Assembly (NCBI GenBank): GCA_023014485.1
Contig: JAJOZX010005514.1
Location: 247,686 to 311,685 of the forward strand
Reading direction: 5' to 3'
Origin: Bathynomus jamesi
Lineage: Eukaryota; Arthropoda; Malacostraca; Isopoda; Cirolanidae
Length of the DNA stretch: 64,000 bases
Positions 47,847 through 56,727 of the stretch are shown here, piece by piece (positions within the stretch are counted from its first letter, which is position 1; each line of letters begins with the position of its first letter). The notes below the pieces were generated by a model. It was not told the DNA's origin, did not search any database, and worked only from the letters and a program-made list of their open reading frames with translations. A program made the translations under genes and the position numbers.

Positions 47847-48583
47847 TGAAGAAAGTGGTAGTGATTCCCCACGAGGTGTACGCTTCACTGCAAAGGAATC
47901 CAGACACGGATCTAGATCCCCGTAAAAGCAGACTTAAAAAATGGAAAGCGAATTGCTAGCCCTATTAAACAGTGAAAAAACACCTGATGAGAAAAGAATC
48001 TTATACCAAGAAGCTCTGCAGAAATTTCTTCACGAGTACGAAAATTATAAGAGCCCTACAGAGATTCCTGTGGTTATTAGGCACAGCACGAGGGACGATG
48101 GACATGGCGACATAGGATCTGAGCCCGACGATACAGCTGACCAACCAAAAGATTAGCCACACAACATATCGAACATGTATTAAAAAGCACCCTCCACATA
48201 CATTGATGAGTAAAGGCTTAAGTCTTTATAATCTATTGAATGAGGATCCAGCCATACAATGGACCGATACAGGCGAGCTCATTGTGGAAGGATCAAAGGT
48301 ACAGGGATCGAATATCGTAGACATTGTCCATGATCTGGTGAGAAAGTGGGATAGGCCATCACCATCAGGATGGAAGCATATTAAAGCAAGACTACAACAA
48401 ATAAATGTCCCTAAAACGTTGATAGGAAATCTGAACAGGTTAAAAGACTTGGAACATGCAACGCATGTGACACAATTGAAGACGCCGTCACCCCCGGCGG
48501 TAACACCTTTGAAGAGGAGCAAGAAGAGGTTAAACCAACCCTACCCACGTGCCTCTAAAATACGCAAATGGCTAACGTATTAA
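47846..48583 (+). pseudogene. Conserved Polinton protein of unknown function, two frameshifts
   Basis: It starts MKKVVVIPHEVYASL in one frame, continues MESELLALLNSEKTPDEKR (47941-48156) in a second, and ends KGLSLYNLLNEDPAIQWT, VQGSNIVDIVHDLVRKW and NVPKTLIGNLNRL (48150-48583) in the first. The changes coincide with an A6 run (47936-47941) and an A4 run (48147-48150). The acidic middle and the GSNI...LIGN end are parts I have seen in Polinton-encoded proteins of unknown role. The last 16 bases overlap the integrase start. Confidence 0.65.
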
Positions 48584-49605
48584 CTAAACGCTATTATGAC
48601 ATTTCTACCCCATCCTCTTACGGCGGCGTAGATAGACTACGTTTACGGAGTAGGAAAAAAATGTTGAAAGATTTTTGAGGGAGCAGGACGCTTATACGCT
48701 TCATAAGCCTGTGAGAAAAAGGTATAAAACAGCCAAGACAACGCCTTCCTCGATTGATTCTATTTGGCAAGCAGATTTAACAGACATGCAAAGATATTCT
48801 GTGTATAACGATGGTTACCGCTACATTCTATTCATAATAGACGTATTCTCTAGATATCTGTGGCTAGTTCCTCTGAAAAATAAATCACCTGAAACAGTTG
48901 CTAAAGCCACCAAAACGCTAATGTTAAAAGAAAACAGGGTTCCTGGCTATTTTTGTACGGATATGGGGAAGGAATTTGTAGGCCGTGCTTTTCAGAACAT
49001 GTTGACAGAGTTTAATATCAGCTATTACACAACCAATTCTATACATAAGGCTTCTTTAGCTGAAAGAGTTCAGCGCACCATAAAGGAACGCATGCACCGT
49101 TATTTTACACATAAAAACACACAGATTTTTAGACATTCTGGAATCATTGGCATCATCCTACAACCGCTCACACCATCGCACGATTGGGCCTAACGAAGTT
49201 TTAGAAAGAGGTACGCTCCCGAGGAGAGATGGATCACCACCACCACCACACTCTGCGCGCTTCAAAATCAATGATTATGTAAGGCTGTCGCGTTCGGGGA
49301 ATAAATTCGCAAAGGGTTTTGAGCAAGGATGGACACGCGAGATTTTTAAAGTTAGGGCTATGAGACCTAAAGGTGAGATAATGATGTATTACATTGAAGA
49401 TTTGAATGGGAAGAAATCTCAGGAGGCTTTTACCGCGAGGAATTGCAGAAAGTTGCGTTTAATTTAGGAAAAAATGTGTTTAAATTGAGAAAATTTTAGG
49501 AAGCAAAGGTTCAGGAAAGAGAAAAATGTACCTGGTGAAATGGCTAGGGTACCCAGAAAGCTTCAACCCTATATAAAAGCTGATGCAATAATGAAGCTTA
49601 AATAG
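48568..49605 (+). pseudogene. INT: Retrovirus-type integrase of the Polinton with chromodomain, frameshifted
   Basis: MANVLTKRYYDISTPSSYGG opens the frame, which shifts near 48676 (gattttTgag). The core 48675-49130 has WQADLTDM (first Asp), YFCTDMGKEFVG (second Asp) and HKASLAERVQRTIKER (Glu). Another shift comes near 49140, then the SH3-like part (SARFKINDYVRLSRSG, 49240-49467). A final block at 49526 reads MYLVKWLGYPESFN, a chromodomain motif, and a last shift leads to the TAG at 49603. Joins element ends to host DNA; the chromodomain may steer target choice. Same strand and overlap with the gene before it. Confidence 0.88.
49570..49579 (+). promoter_or_regulatory. TATA box upstream of PX
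   Basis: TATATAAAAG lies 35-44 bases before the PX start and overlaps the 3' end of the integrase gene. Similar boxes precede other genes of the element. Confidence 0.55.
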
Positions 49606-49613
49606 TATGCAAC

Positions 49614-50348
49614 ATGGCTCCTAACCATTTCTACGTCACACTCCTGTCCTCCTCGTCCCTCTCTGTACACCCTAACAACACACTAGCCAACTTTGTAACA
49701 GAGCTTCACAAGCACATTGAATTGGGTCGTGATTCGTATGAGGTGGGGATATGCGAAATTCAGCTGGACACCATCTTTTTAAATATTGAACATAAAGAAA
49801 CCGTTTTTACGATTCTTAGAGACATTGACGAGTGTAAAAAAGCTGGGGTAGCTATGGATGAAACTATGCTTATCGCTCGGACTAAGGTTGCACGGTATTA
49901 CAGTACAGAAGTAAGACTAGGACCGGGTCAATATGGTTCGGCCGAGGATGTTGTGAGAGGCTTAAACGTAAGTTTAAGAAACTCAAACCTTACGAATGAT
50001 TTAGTATACGAAATCGTAAACAACCCTGCACATACACTAATCCTAAAATCAAAGACTAACAGACGTATTAAAGACCATAGAAAGTTCCAAATTCTAGCCA
50101 ATGGCCGATATAGCGCAGCCTTCCAAAGAGACACATTTCACGAGACACAGCATGACTTGTCCAGATTAATGTATCAATTGAAGATGGCGAAATTGGCTGA
50201 AAGGTCCCCAGACATGTGCTATATTTACAATAATATAGTGGAGCACCAGTTTGTTGGGGATACCCAGGCACGCCTGCTGCGCATTGCTCACATCCCCAAC
50301 CATAGAGGAAGGGTTTTAGTATTACATATGACAGACCCTATTATGTGA
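49614..50348 (+). CDS. PX: Minor capsid protein PX (penton-like jelly roll)
   Basis: 244 residues, intact. It opens MAPNHFYVTLLSSSSLSVHP with NNTLANFVTELHKHIEL and DSYEVGICEIQL, the N-terminal signature of Polinton PX proteins. Near the end, MCYIYNNIVEHQFVGDTQA followed by LLR is the conserved C-terminal block. PX proteins are predicted single jelly rolls that form capsid vertices. It follows the integrase, has its own TATA box, and is followed by the core-like and major capsid genes. The ATG is the first after the box. Confidence 0.88.
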   Translation: MAPNHFYVTLLSSSSLSVHPNNTLANFVTELHKHIELGRDSYEVGICEIQLDTIFLNIEHKETVFTILRDIDECKKAGVAMDETMLIARTKVARYYSTEVRLGPGQYGSAEDVVRGLNVSLRNSNLTNDLVYEIVNNPAHTLILKSKTNRRIKDHRKFQILANGRYSAAFQRDTFHETQHDLSRLMYQLKMAKLAERSPDMCYIYNNIVEHQFVGDTQARLLRIAHIPNHRGRVLVLHMTDPIM

Positions 50349-50380
50349 ATGCCGCACTAATTTAATAACCAATATCTCAA

Positions 50381-50390
50381 TATATATAAG
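50381..50390 (+). promoter_or_regulatory. TATA box upstream of the basic core-like gene
   Basis: TATATATAAG lies about 80 bases before the ATG at 50469, leaving a leader of about 50 bases if transcription starts 30 bases downstream. Confidence 0.5.
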
Positions 50391-50468
50391 AACGATTGAG
50401 GGTGAAAACTTCCCATTCGGTAACGGGAGCTTAACAGTGAAGCTACACTTTCGACGCACTGAGTTATA

Positions 50469-50858
50469 ATGGATAGAAAGCCTTTCACCGTCTATCGAGG
50501 GGTGCGATACCAGCGCGGTAGTGGACTTGGGTCCATTTTTTCATCCATACTACGTACGGCTGTTCCTTTGCTGAAGAGGGGTGCCAGATACCTTGGAAGG
50601 AAAGCGCTGCAATCAGGTATTAACACTGCAGAAGACATATTGGCCGGGGCTAAACTTAAAGAGGCTCTAAAAAAACATTTAAAGCGTACACGGGACGAAA
50701 TCATCAAAGATGCAAAGAGAAAAATGCGTGGTGGCGGGAAGAAGAAGAAGCGGGCTGCCCGGAAGAAGAAGGGGTCACGTGGTATTAAACGTAAAAGGCT
50801 ATCAAAAAAGAAGTGCTGTAAGCGAATGAAACCTATGGTTGACCACTTTTTTGACTGA
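50469..50858 (+). CDS. Basic core-like minor virion protein with adenain-type site
   Basis: 129 residues, intact. Residues 15-19 QRGS|G fit the x-x-G-x|G type of adenain site. Residues 19-60 form a glycine-containing hydrophobic/amphipathic segment (GLGSIFSSILRTAVPLLKRG). The C-terminal half is extremely basic (RGGGKKKKRAARKKKGSRG, KRKRLSKKKCCKR). The layout recalls adenovirus pX/pVI-type minor proteins that bind DNA or membranes after cleavage, and equivalents are reported in animal Polinton-like viruses. Homology is not proven here. It sits between PX and PY. Confidence 0.75.
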   Translation: MDRKPFTVYRGVRYQRGSGLGSIFSSILRTAVPLLKRGARYLGRKALQSGINTAEDILAGAKLKEALKKHLKRTRDEIIKDAKRKMRGGGKKKKRAARKKKGSRGIKRKRLSKKKCCKRMKPMVDHFFD

Positions 50859-50864
50859 TATAAG
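50859..50864 (+). promoter_or_regulatory. TATA box upstream of PY
   Basis: TATAAG directly after the stop of the core-like gene, 69 bases before the ATG at 50933. A start of transcription about 30 bases downstream would skip the in-frame ATG at 50882, which favours 50933 as the PY start. Confidence 0.45.
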
Positions 50865-50932
50865 CTAAGGACATTGATCTCATGAATCATAGTTTGTTTA
50901 CCACTTGTCGAGAGAGGAGTCACTATTTCGCC

Positions 50933-52234
50933 ATGGCACGCTTCATCCACCCATGTAGTTCACAATGCTGTAAATCGGAGCTGTCCCTTTTTGAGCTACC
51001 TCCAACCCAAGTTTCTATTGAGCACAGTGACTTTATTACAATTAACCCTTTAAACACAATTAGTTCCCCGAGTGCACCTATAGAATTCGTGATACCCAGC
51101 TCAGGTCCTTACTTTTTTGATCCAAGCTGTGTGCACATGTACGCTAAGCTACGTATAGCCCATTCTGATGGAACGGTCTGCGATGACAAATATGCTGTAT
51201 ACCCTGAAACAAACTTTCTGCACTCCATATTCAACCAGTGTGACGTATATTTAAATCAGACCAACATATCGGCAGGCACGGGGTACTATCATCTACGAGC
51301 CAATCTGGAAAATGTCCTCAACTTTTCCAAAGAAGCGAAGGCTACCTTTTTAAGTGCCGAGGGATATTATCAAACTAAAGATGAAAATAGTATAAAGGAC
51401 AAATTTAAAAATTCTAAAAAGAAAATATACGAGTGTTTTGGACGGTTGCACACAGATTTCACTTTCCAGGAGAAGTTGCTTGTGAACGGGGTGGATATGA
51501 AAATAAAGCTCACCCGCACGAGTCCTGAGATCTGCTTAAATCTGGATGCTGATCAAGAAGAGGGTGCAAAGCCCGTTGTGGTTCACATTATGGACACATA
51601 CCTCCGCGTACGGCGAGTGAAATTAAGTTCACCAAAACAACTAGAAATTGAGAAAAATTTACTAAACACTACAGTGAAATATCCTATTAACAGAGTGCAA
51701 ATCAAACTATATACGGTTCCTGCAGGGTTGGCATCGAAGCAGATAGAAAACATTGCCCTGGGAAATCTTCCTAAAAGGATATTAATCGGCATGCAGGACC
51801 ATGCTTCGGTGAATGGAAAATATAAAAAGAGTGCCTTTAAATTCGAGAATTTCGGACTTAAAAATATAACTCTATACGTTAATGGCACTGCTTTGGGTGG
51901 AACAATGGGTACGGACTATTCATCAGACGCTGTGTTACCTCTTTGTGCCAGAGCCTATAGTAATCTGACCCATATTGCAGGTGATTGTGATGAGCTCGGT
52001 AATGGGGTAACGCAGGAAGAATTCATTGATCAATTTAACCTTTATCCGTTTGACATTACACCTGACTTATCTGCTAGCGTAAATACCCATTTAACCCCAC
52101 AGCAGAGCGGAAAGATCTCAGTGCGGCTGGAATTCGCCAAGCCTATAGACGCTCCTATTAGTGTACTAGTATATCTCGAATCGCAAGCCCTAATAGAAGT
52201 AGATAGATTTAGGAGCGTTATCACTGACTTTTAA
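50933..52234 (+). CDS. PY: Major capsid protein PY (double jelly roll)
   Basis: 433 residues from MARFIHPCSSQCCKSEL; an in-frame ATG at 50882 would add 17. Intact. SELSLFELPPTQVSIEHSDF at the start, FFDPSCVHMYAKLRI, FLHSIFNQCDVYLNQTNIS and RLHTDFTFQEKLLVNGVDM are typical of Polinton major capsid proteins (PY), which are predicted double jelly-roll proteins related to those of virophages and adenoviruses. Length is close to the family. The stop is one base before the protease ATG. Confidence 0.93.
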   Translation: MARFIHPCSSQCCKSELSLFELPPTQVSIEHSDFITINPLNTISSPSAPIEFVIPSSGPYFFDPSCVHMYAKLRIAHSDGTVCDDKYAVYPETNFLHSIFNQCDVYLNQTNISAGTGYYHLRANLENVLNFSKEAKATFLSAEGYYQTKDENSIKDKFKNSKKKIYECFGRLHTDFTFQEKLLVNGVDMKIKLTRTSPEICLNLDADQEEGAKPVVVHIMDTYLRVRRVKLSSPKQLEIEKNLLNTTVKYPINRVQIKLYTVPAGLASKQIENIALGNLPKRILIGMQDHASVNGKYKKSAFKFENFGLKNITLYVNGTALGGTMGTDYSSDAVLPLCARAYSNLTHIAGDCDELGNGVTQEEFIDQFNLYPFDITPDLSASVNTHLTPQQSGKISVRLEFAKPIDAPISVLVYLESQALIEVDRFRSVITDF

Positions 52235-52235
52235 A

Positions 52236-52610
52236 ATGGATGCTAATACACTTCAGAAAGTAATGGAACGAGTCACACGTTCCAAATTTATCGGCGTGTT
52301 TGCGAAGAATGAAACATTGAGTTTGCCAAGTACGCGAGAATGCGGTAGTCTTATTGTGAACACAGATGTCATCGGTAATGAAGGGATTCACTGGATCGCT
52401 GTCTATTTTAAAAATAGACAGCACCTGTACTATTTTGATTCACTCGGTACTCAACCCTGGAGTGACCCTATTATTGTAAAATTTCTCGCTCAGTTACATA
52501 TTCCCGAAGTTGTATGGAACCCATTTCGTATACAAGGATATTTTAGTAATGTTTGCGAATGTACTGCGTCTCATTTCTCACGCATATGTCATGTGATAAA
52601 GAATTTATAA
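52236..52610 (+). CDS. PRO: Adenain-like cysteine protease, C-terminus probably frameshifted
   Basis: 124 residues. GIHWIAV supplies His52, YYFDSLG Asp68, FRIQ Gln100 and SNVC Cys107: the His-Asp/Glu-Gln-Cys set of adenovirus-type maturation proteases. Right after Cys107 the expected Gly is absent and the frame looks unlike the family, while the +1 frame stays open to a TGA at 52616-52618, so a one-base loss near 52557 is likely. It would cut capsid precursors such as the two small basic proteins. One base separates it from the PY stop. Confidence 0.85.
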   Translation: MDANTLQKVMERVTRSKFIGVFAKNETLSLPSTRECGSLIVNTDVIGNEGIHWIAVYFKNRQHLYYFDSLGTQPWSDPIIVKFLAQLHIPEVVWNPFRIQGYFSNVCECTASHFSRICHVIKNL

Positions 52611-52634
52611 ATTTTTGAATTTATTTGACCCGTG

Positions 52635-53382
52635 TCACACTCGCCGAAACGATGAAATGGTATGCAGACAGATAAAAATCCGTTTTCCAATTGTACGTAC
52701 TCGTTGTATAGTATAATGTTTTTGTTCGTATATTTGTAACGGTATATTCTGTAGTTTGTTATTGTACTGATTTCTTTCATTTAATAAATTTATGAAAATA
52801 TATTGTCTTCTTACCCCAAAAAGATCGAAAAACACTTACATTATTTCGGTGTGACATTGCTGACTGATCAGTATATCCTCCGTATTCATGACACGAGATT
52901 CTTCAAAAGATTGTATAACACGTGTCAAATCCTCATCGGACCTTAAAGGAATAATGTTCATTCTTTTAAAACATATACAGAGTATTCAGACAGATCCCCA
53001 TTATGTGAAGATATCTTTGGTTCATTTAAGAGGAATAACATTGATTACCATAAAAAATTTCGATTTTAGCATAATGGGGATAAGAGGTAAAACCAAATAA
53101 CATTGATTGCCATAAAAAAATTTCGATTTTTGGTAAGTATCTAAATGAAATATTTGACGAGATACTACAACTCTCCATATATATATATATAAATCGAATT
53201 ATAGACACTTACATTTCTATGGTGGTCCCTTGCGTCGGATTGTAAGGAGCGTCACTGCAAATATCTTCAACGGTTTGCGTTGGAAATAATTCATCACGGT
53301 CAATTGCGTTAAAAAGATTAATTGTCGTTAATGCTGCAGTGTCACTTTCTTCGTACAAATCCGGGGAGACGTACAGGTCCAT
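52635..53382 (-). CDS. Possible three-exon gene of unknown function in the Polinton
   Basis: Exon 1 53382-53213 begins MDLYVSPDLYEESDTAALTT and ends at a GTAAGT donor (53212-53207). Exon 2 52941-52840 follows a cattattcctttaag acceptor and ends at another GTAAGT (52839-52834). Exon 3 52773-52635 follows aaatgaaag and ends TGA. All junctions fall after the second codon base, and the total is 411 bases (136 residues). Exons 1 and 2 are acidic; exon 3 is basic. No family recognised. A TATA box lies upstream and AATAAA on this strand just past the stop. Exon 3 is the least certain. Convergent with PRO. Confidence 0.5.
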
Positions 53383-53448
53383 GGTGGAGGGAATGATTAT
53401 TCACTGACGCGAAAATAGCTACTGTTACTCCCAACTGAAAAATATCCC

Positions 53449-53456
53449 CTTTTATA
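53449..53456 (-). promoter_or_regulatory. TATA box for the - strand gene
   Basis: On the - strand TATAAAAG is followed by a TCAGTT 20 bases on, close to the arthropod initiator TCAGT but nearer than usual. The ATG of exon 1 is about 67 bases downstream of the box. Confidence 0.5.
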
Positions 53457-53624
53457 TGCACAATCGCCAAGCTCTGCCCCAAAAGACCAGATGTTCGTAG
53501 TGATTGGCTGCCGATGTAGCTGGGTGGAGCTATGATGTGTACCAATCCGCTATAACGGGCCGGACGAGTAATGGCATCTTTATATTTTCACAATAGATTT
53601 AATGCTCGTATTACTCCTTTGAAA

Positions 53625-54843
53625 ATTATTTTGTGATTCTTATAGAACTTTTGATACTGATTCCAAATATGGTTTCAGAATTTTTCTATCACCCATAGTT
53701 TTCGAGAAAATAATATTTCCATTTACTCAGAGTTTCCCGCATCATTAGTCACTAATGTAATCGAGAGGATATAAAGAAATATATCCTAATTATTTTAAAA
53801 GAGCATTCGGTTTCAACGTTAAACTGTGGGTCTAAGGTGGAGTGATGAAAACCTTTCCAATTCGGCGAGAAATTACACTAGGGTACAATATTTCTGGAAA
53901 ACTATTTGGTGATTCTTATAGAACTTTTGATACTGATTCCAAATATGGTTTTAGAATGTTTCTATCACCCATAGTTTTCGAGAAAATAACATTTCCATTT
54001 ACTCAGAGTTTCCCGCATCATTAGTCACTAATGTAATCGAGAGGATATAAAGAAATATATCCTAATTATATTTTTAAAAGAGCATTCAGTTTCAACGTTA
54101 AACTGTGGGTCTAAGGTAGAGTGAAAACCTTTCCAATTCGGCGAGAAATTACACTAGGGTACAACATTTCTGGAAAACTATTTGGTGATTCTTGTAGAAC
54201 TTTTGATACTGATTCCAAATATGGTTTCAGAATTTTTCTATCACCCATAGTTTTCGAGAAAATAATATTTCCATTTACTCAGAGTTTCCCGCATCATTAG
54301 TCACTAATGTAATCGAGAGGATATAAAGAAATATATCCTAATTATATTTTTAAAAGAGCATTCGGTTTCAACGTTAAACTGTGGGTCTAAGGTGGAGTGA
54401 TGAAAACCTTTCCAATTCGGCGAGAAATTACACTAGGGTACAACATTTCTGGAAAACTATTTGGTGATTCTTATAGAACTTTTGATACTGATTCCAAATA
54501 TGGTTTCAGAATTTTTCTATCACCATAGTTTTCGAGAAAATAACATTTCTATTTACTCAGAGTTTCCCGCATCATTAGTCACTAATGTAATCGAGAGGAT
54601 ATAAAGAAATATATCCTAATTATATTTTTAAAAGAGCATTCGGTTTCAACGTTAAACTGTGGGTCTAAGGTGGAGTGATGAAAACCTTTCCAATTCGGCG
54701 AGAAATTACACTAGGGTACATTTCTGGAAAACTATTTGGTCATTCTTATAGAACTTTTGATACTGATTCCAAATATGGTTTCAGAATTTTTCTATCACAC
54801 ATAATTTTCGAGAAAATAATATTTCCATTTACTCAGAGTTTCC
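53625..54843. repeat. Tandem satellite, about 276-bp unit, 4.5 copies
   Basis: The phrase actgattccaaatatggttt starts at 53656, 53932, 54208, 54487 and 54762, giving periods of 276, 276, 279 and 275. Copies are nearly identical with single-base indels. Each contains gttttcgagaaaataatatt and caattcggcgagaaattac. Short open frames inside are by-products. It lies between the structural gene block and the right end. Confidence 0.95.
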
Positions 54844-55180
54844 CCTTATAGGCAATGCTGGTCCTGTATATGAGCTTTAATTATCTCGATGAAATAGTGA
54901 GCAATCGAGGTCTAGTATGAATTGTGCTAAATTTTCACTTCTAACACTAAATATTAAAAATCAAAGATTTAAGCAGTTAAGATGTAGTTATAAGAATATG
55001 ACACCATACAAATTACGCGTAAATATAAAATATTTTCATTGTAGAAATAATAATAATAATAATGATAATAAGAATTGATGTGAAAGGTGGTTTTTGTTCA
55101 AGTAGACGAAGAAAGGTTGACTCTCGGCCAGAAGAAAGGTCTCTAGGGAGACGATTCGAATTGACACAGAGTCTCCTTTT

Positions 55181-55226
<46 letters not shown>

Positions 55227-55984
55227 ACGAGTTGTTTATTTGTTTATTATATATATATATATATATATATCCGAGTTTGGGGAATGACAATCATGTGTTT
55301 TGATTTTCCCGTAAATTTTCTTTTCATTTGGAGTGAAGGGAGACTTATCAGGGATTGGGGGGAAGGTCTCTCAACCAGCAGGTGTTCTTCGACCCCGATA
55401 TAGCGGATTGTGTTTTGGCTAATTTCAATTGATTAATTTCTTTAAATTTCGTTTTTTTTCAATTTTCTTCGCAGGGGATTGGGGGGAATGAGGCTCGTGT
55501 GTTCCGTAAATTTTCATTTCGTTTCGTTATTCGTGACTTAAATATTTATAATAAAAATTAAGTGTGTAAAAATTATTTATTTAATAAACAGAATTTAATT
55601 GGATTCATCTACCATCATATATTGTGGTACACTATTTAAATGGATGATTAATATATGGTTTTTGCTATCTGGAATACATGGCGCTATCTGGCAACTGAAT
55701 ACATAGCGCTATCTGGCAACTCAGCCAGAATAGAGGTTTATAAAAGACCGAGAGACGACTGACAGAGTCATTACAAGCTCGGCTCCCAGCCGAGCAAGGA
55801 CCTCTGGTCCTTCTCTTTCTGGACCTTTGGGAAAACCCCTTAAAGGCCTCTTAGGTTAGGTAAACGAAAATAGCTTGGGGGAGAACTCCGCCTCCAAGTT
55901 GCATGCCTTGCAATCAAAGGCAACTACTCTCTCTCTCTCTCTCTCCTGCAGGTGTACCCCTCCCCCCCCTTGGCTCAGACAACT
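54844..55984. other. Right subterminal region of the Polinton, no gene seen
   Basis: It holds an AAT run (55048-55070), (TG)n 55184-55224, (TA)n 55249-55270 and a CT run (55928-55945). Two gcgctatctggcaactNNNN phrases lie near 55680-55727, and an extra partial copy of the terminal repeat (cttgggggagaactccgcct) near 55874. No frame shows a domain. Confidence 0.75.
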
Positions 55985-56348
55985 GACTGATTCAGCCAAC
56001 TGGCTGATTAGGAGCCTATAAAACAACGCCTACTCGGCTGAAGTCTTAATATGCACTTGGCTCCTGCCAGGTGAACACCTCTCCTCCTTTCTCTCCTTTC
56101 TGGCCCTTTGGGGGAATAGCTTGGGGGAGAACTCCGCCTCCAAGTTGCATGCCCTTTGCAACCCCGGTTGGCAACAAAGGGCCCTTTGGGGGGAATTTTT
56201 TAGGGGATTTTTTTTATTTTTTCCTTTTTTTTTGGCAACACCCCCACCCCCCTTCGCAACAACCCCCCCTTGCAACAACCCCCCCTTTGCAACATTACGT
56301 AATAACTTGCAACATTCTTGCACTCTCCCCTTTTGCGGCTATACTACT
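55985..56348 (-). repeat. Right terminal inverted repeat of the Polinton
   Basis: Reverse complement of the left end, with length differences in the G/C runs (cccccaccccccttcgcaac). It ends ...GCGGCTATACTACT, followed by AACATC. Confidence 0.9.
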
Positions 56349-56456
56349 AACATCAGTAGCCCTTTATCTGGATATCATTCCTATTCCTCTCACCTTGGGC
56401 CTCAGTAATTGGGGTGCCTGCGGCCTTCCAGTTACTGGCAAACCAATTATTCATTC

Positions 56457-56575
56457 AATAAAACTACAGAAAAGAACGCAGCCATGAAAATCTAAAGCTT
56501 CACAAATCTTAATACAATGAGCTCGGATTTGAAGCCTAAGATTTTCATGACTGCGTTCATTTCTATAGTTTTATT
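56457..56575. repeat. Imperfect hairpin, arms of about 37 bp
   Basis: Left arm 56457-56493 (aataaaactacagaaaagaa...) pairs with right arm 56539-56575 (...cattTctatagttttatt). A phrase of the left arm also occurs inside the hAT-type element at 35026-35060, so this is probably a dispersed foldback element. Confidence 0.75.
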
Positions 56576-56727
56576 GACTAAATAACTGAACCGACAGTAA
56601 CTGGGGGCCCTGCGGCCCGCCAAATCATAGTTTTCATTGATTTCGAGTGCATCAATAATATTGTTATAGTGTTCCATTAGTTGTGACAAGCATGATCTTC
56701 CTGACCGGAATCGATGTTGGTTGTCAT

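Larger units (their letters stand above)
39153..56348. mobile_element. Maverick/Polinton, complete between exact ends
   Basis: The termini are AGTAGTATAACCGC and (reversed) AGTAGTATAGCCGC, starting 5'-AG as in known Polintons. A perfect 6-bp duplication AACATC lies at 39147-39152 and 56349-56354. Length 17,196 bp, within the usual 15-20 kb. It carries the hallmark set: PolB, retrovirus-type integrase, FtsK/HerA-type ATPase, adenain-like protease, PX and PY capsid proteins. The genes are in two divergent blocks that meet at 46875-46897. Polintons replicate with their own protein-primed polymerase, and animal forms are thought to form virions, so this may be an endogenised virus. Confidence 0.97.

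Noticed and set aside
53625..54843. CRISPR-like array of regular repeats
   Set aside because: Units are about 276 bp, contiguous and near-identical without unique spacers; this is a tandem satellite in a eukaryotic element.
55013..55403. Frames rich in His-Thr or Val-Cys dipeptides
   Set aside because: They translate TG and TA microsatellites.
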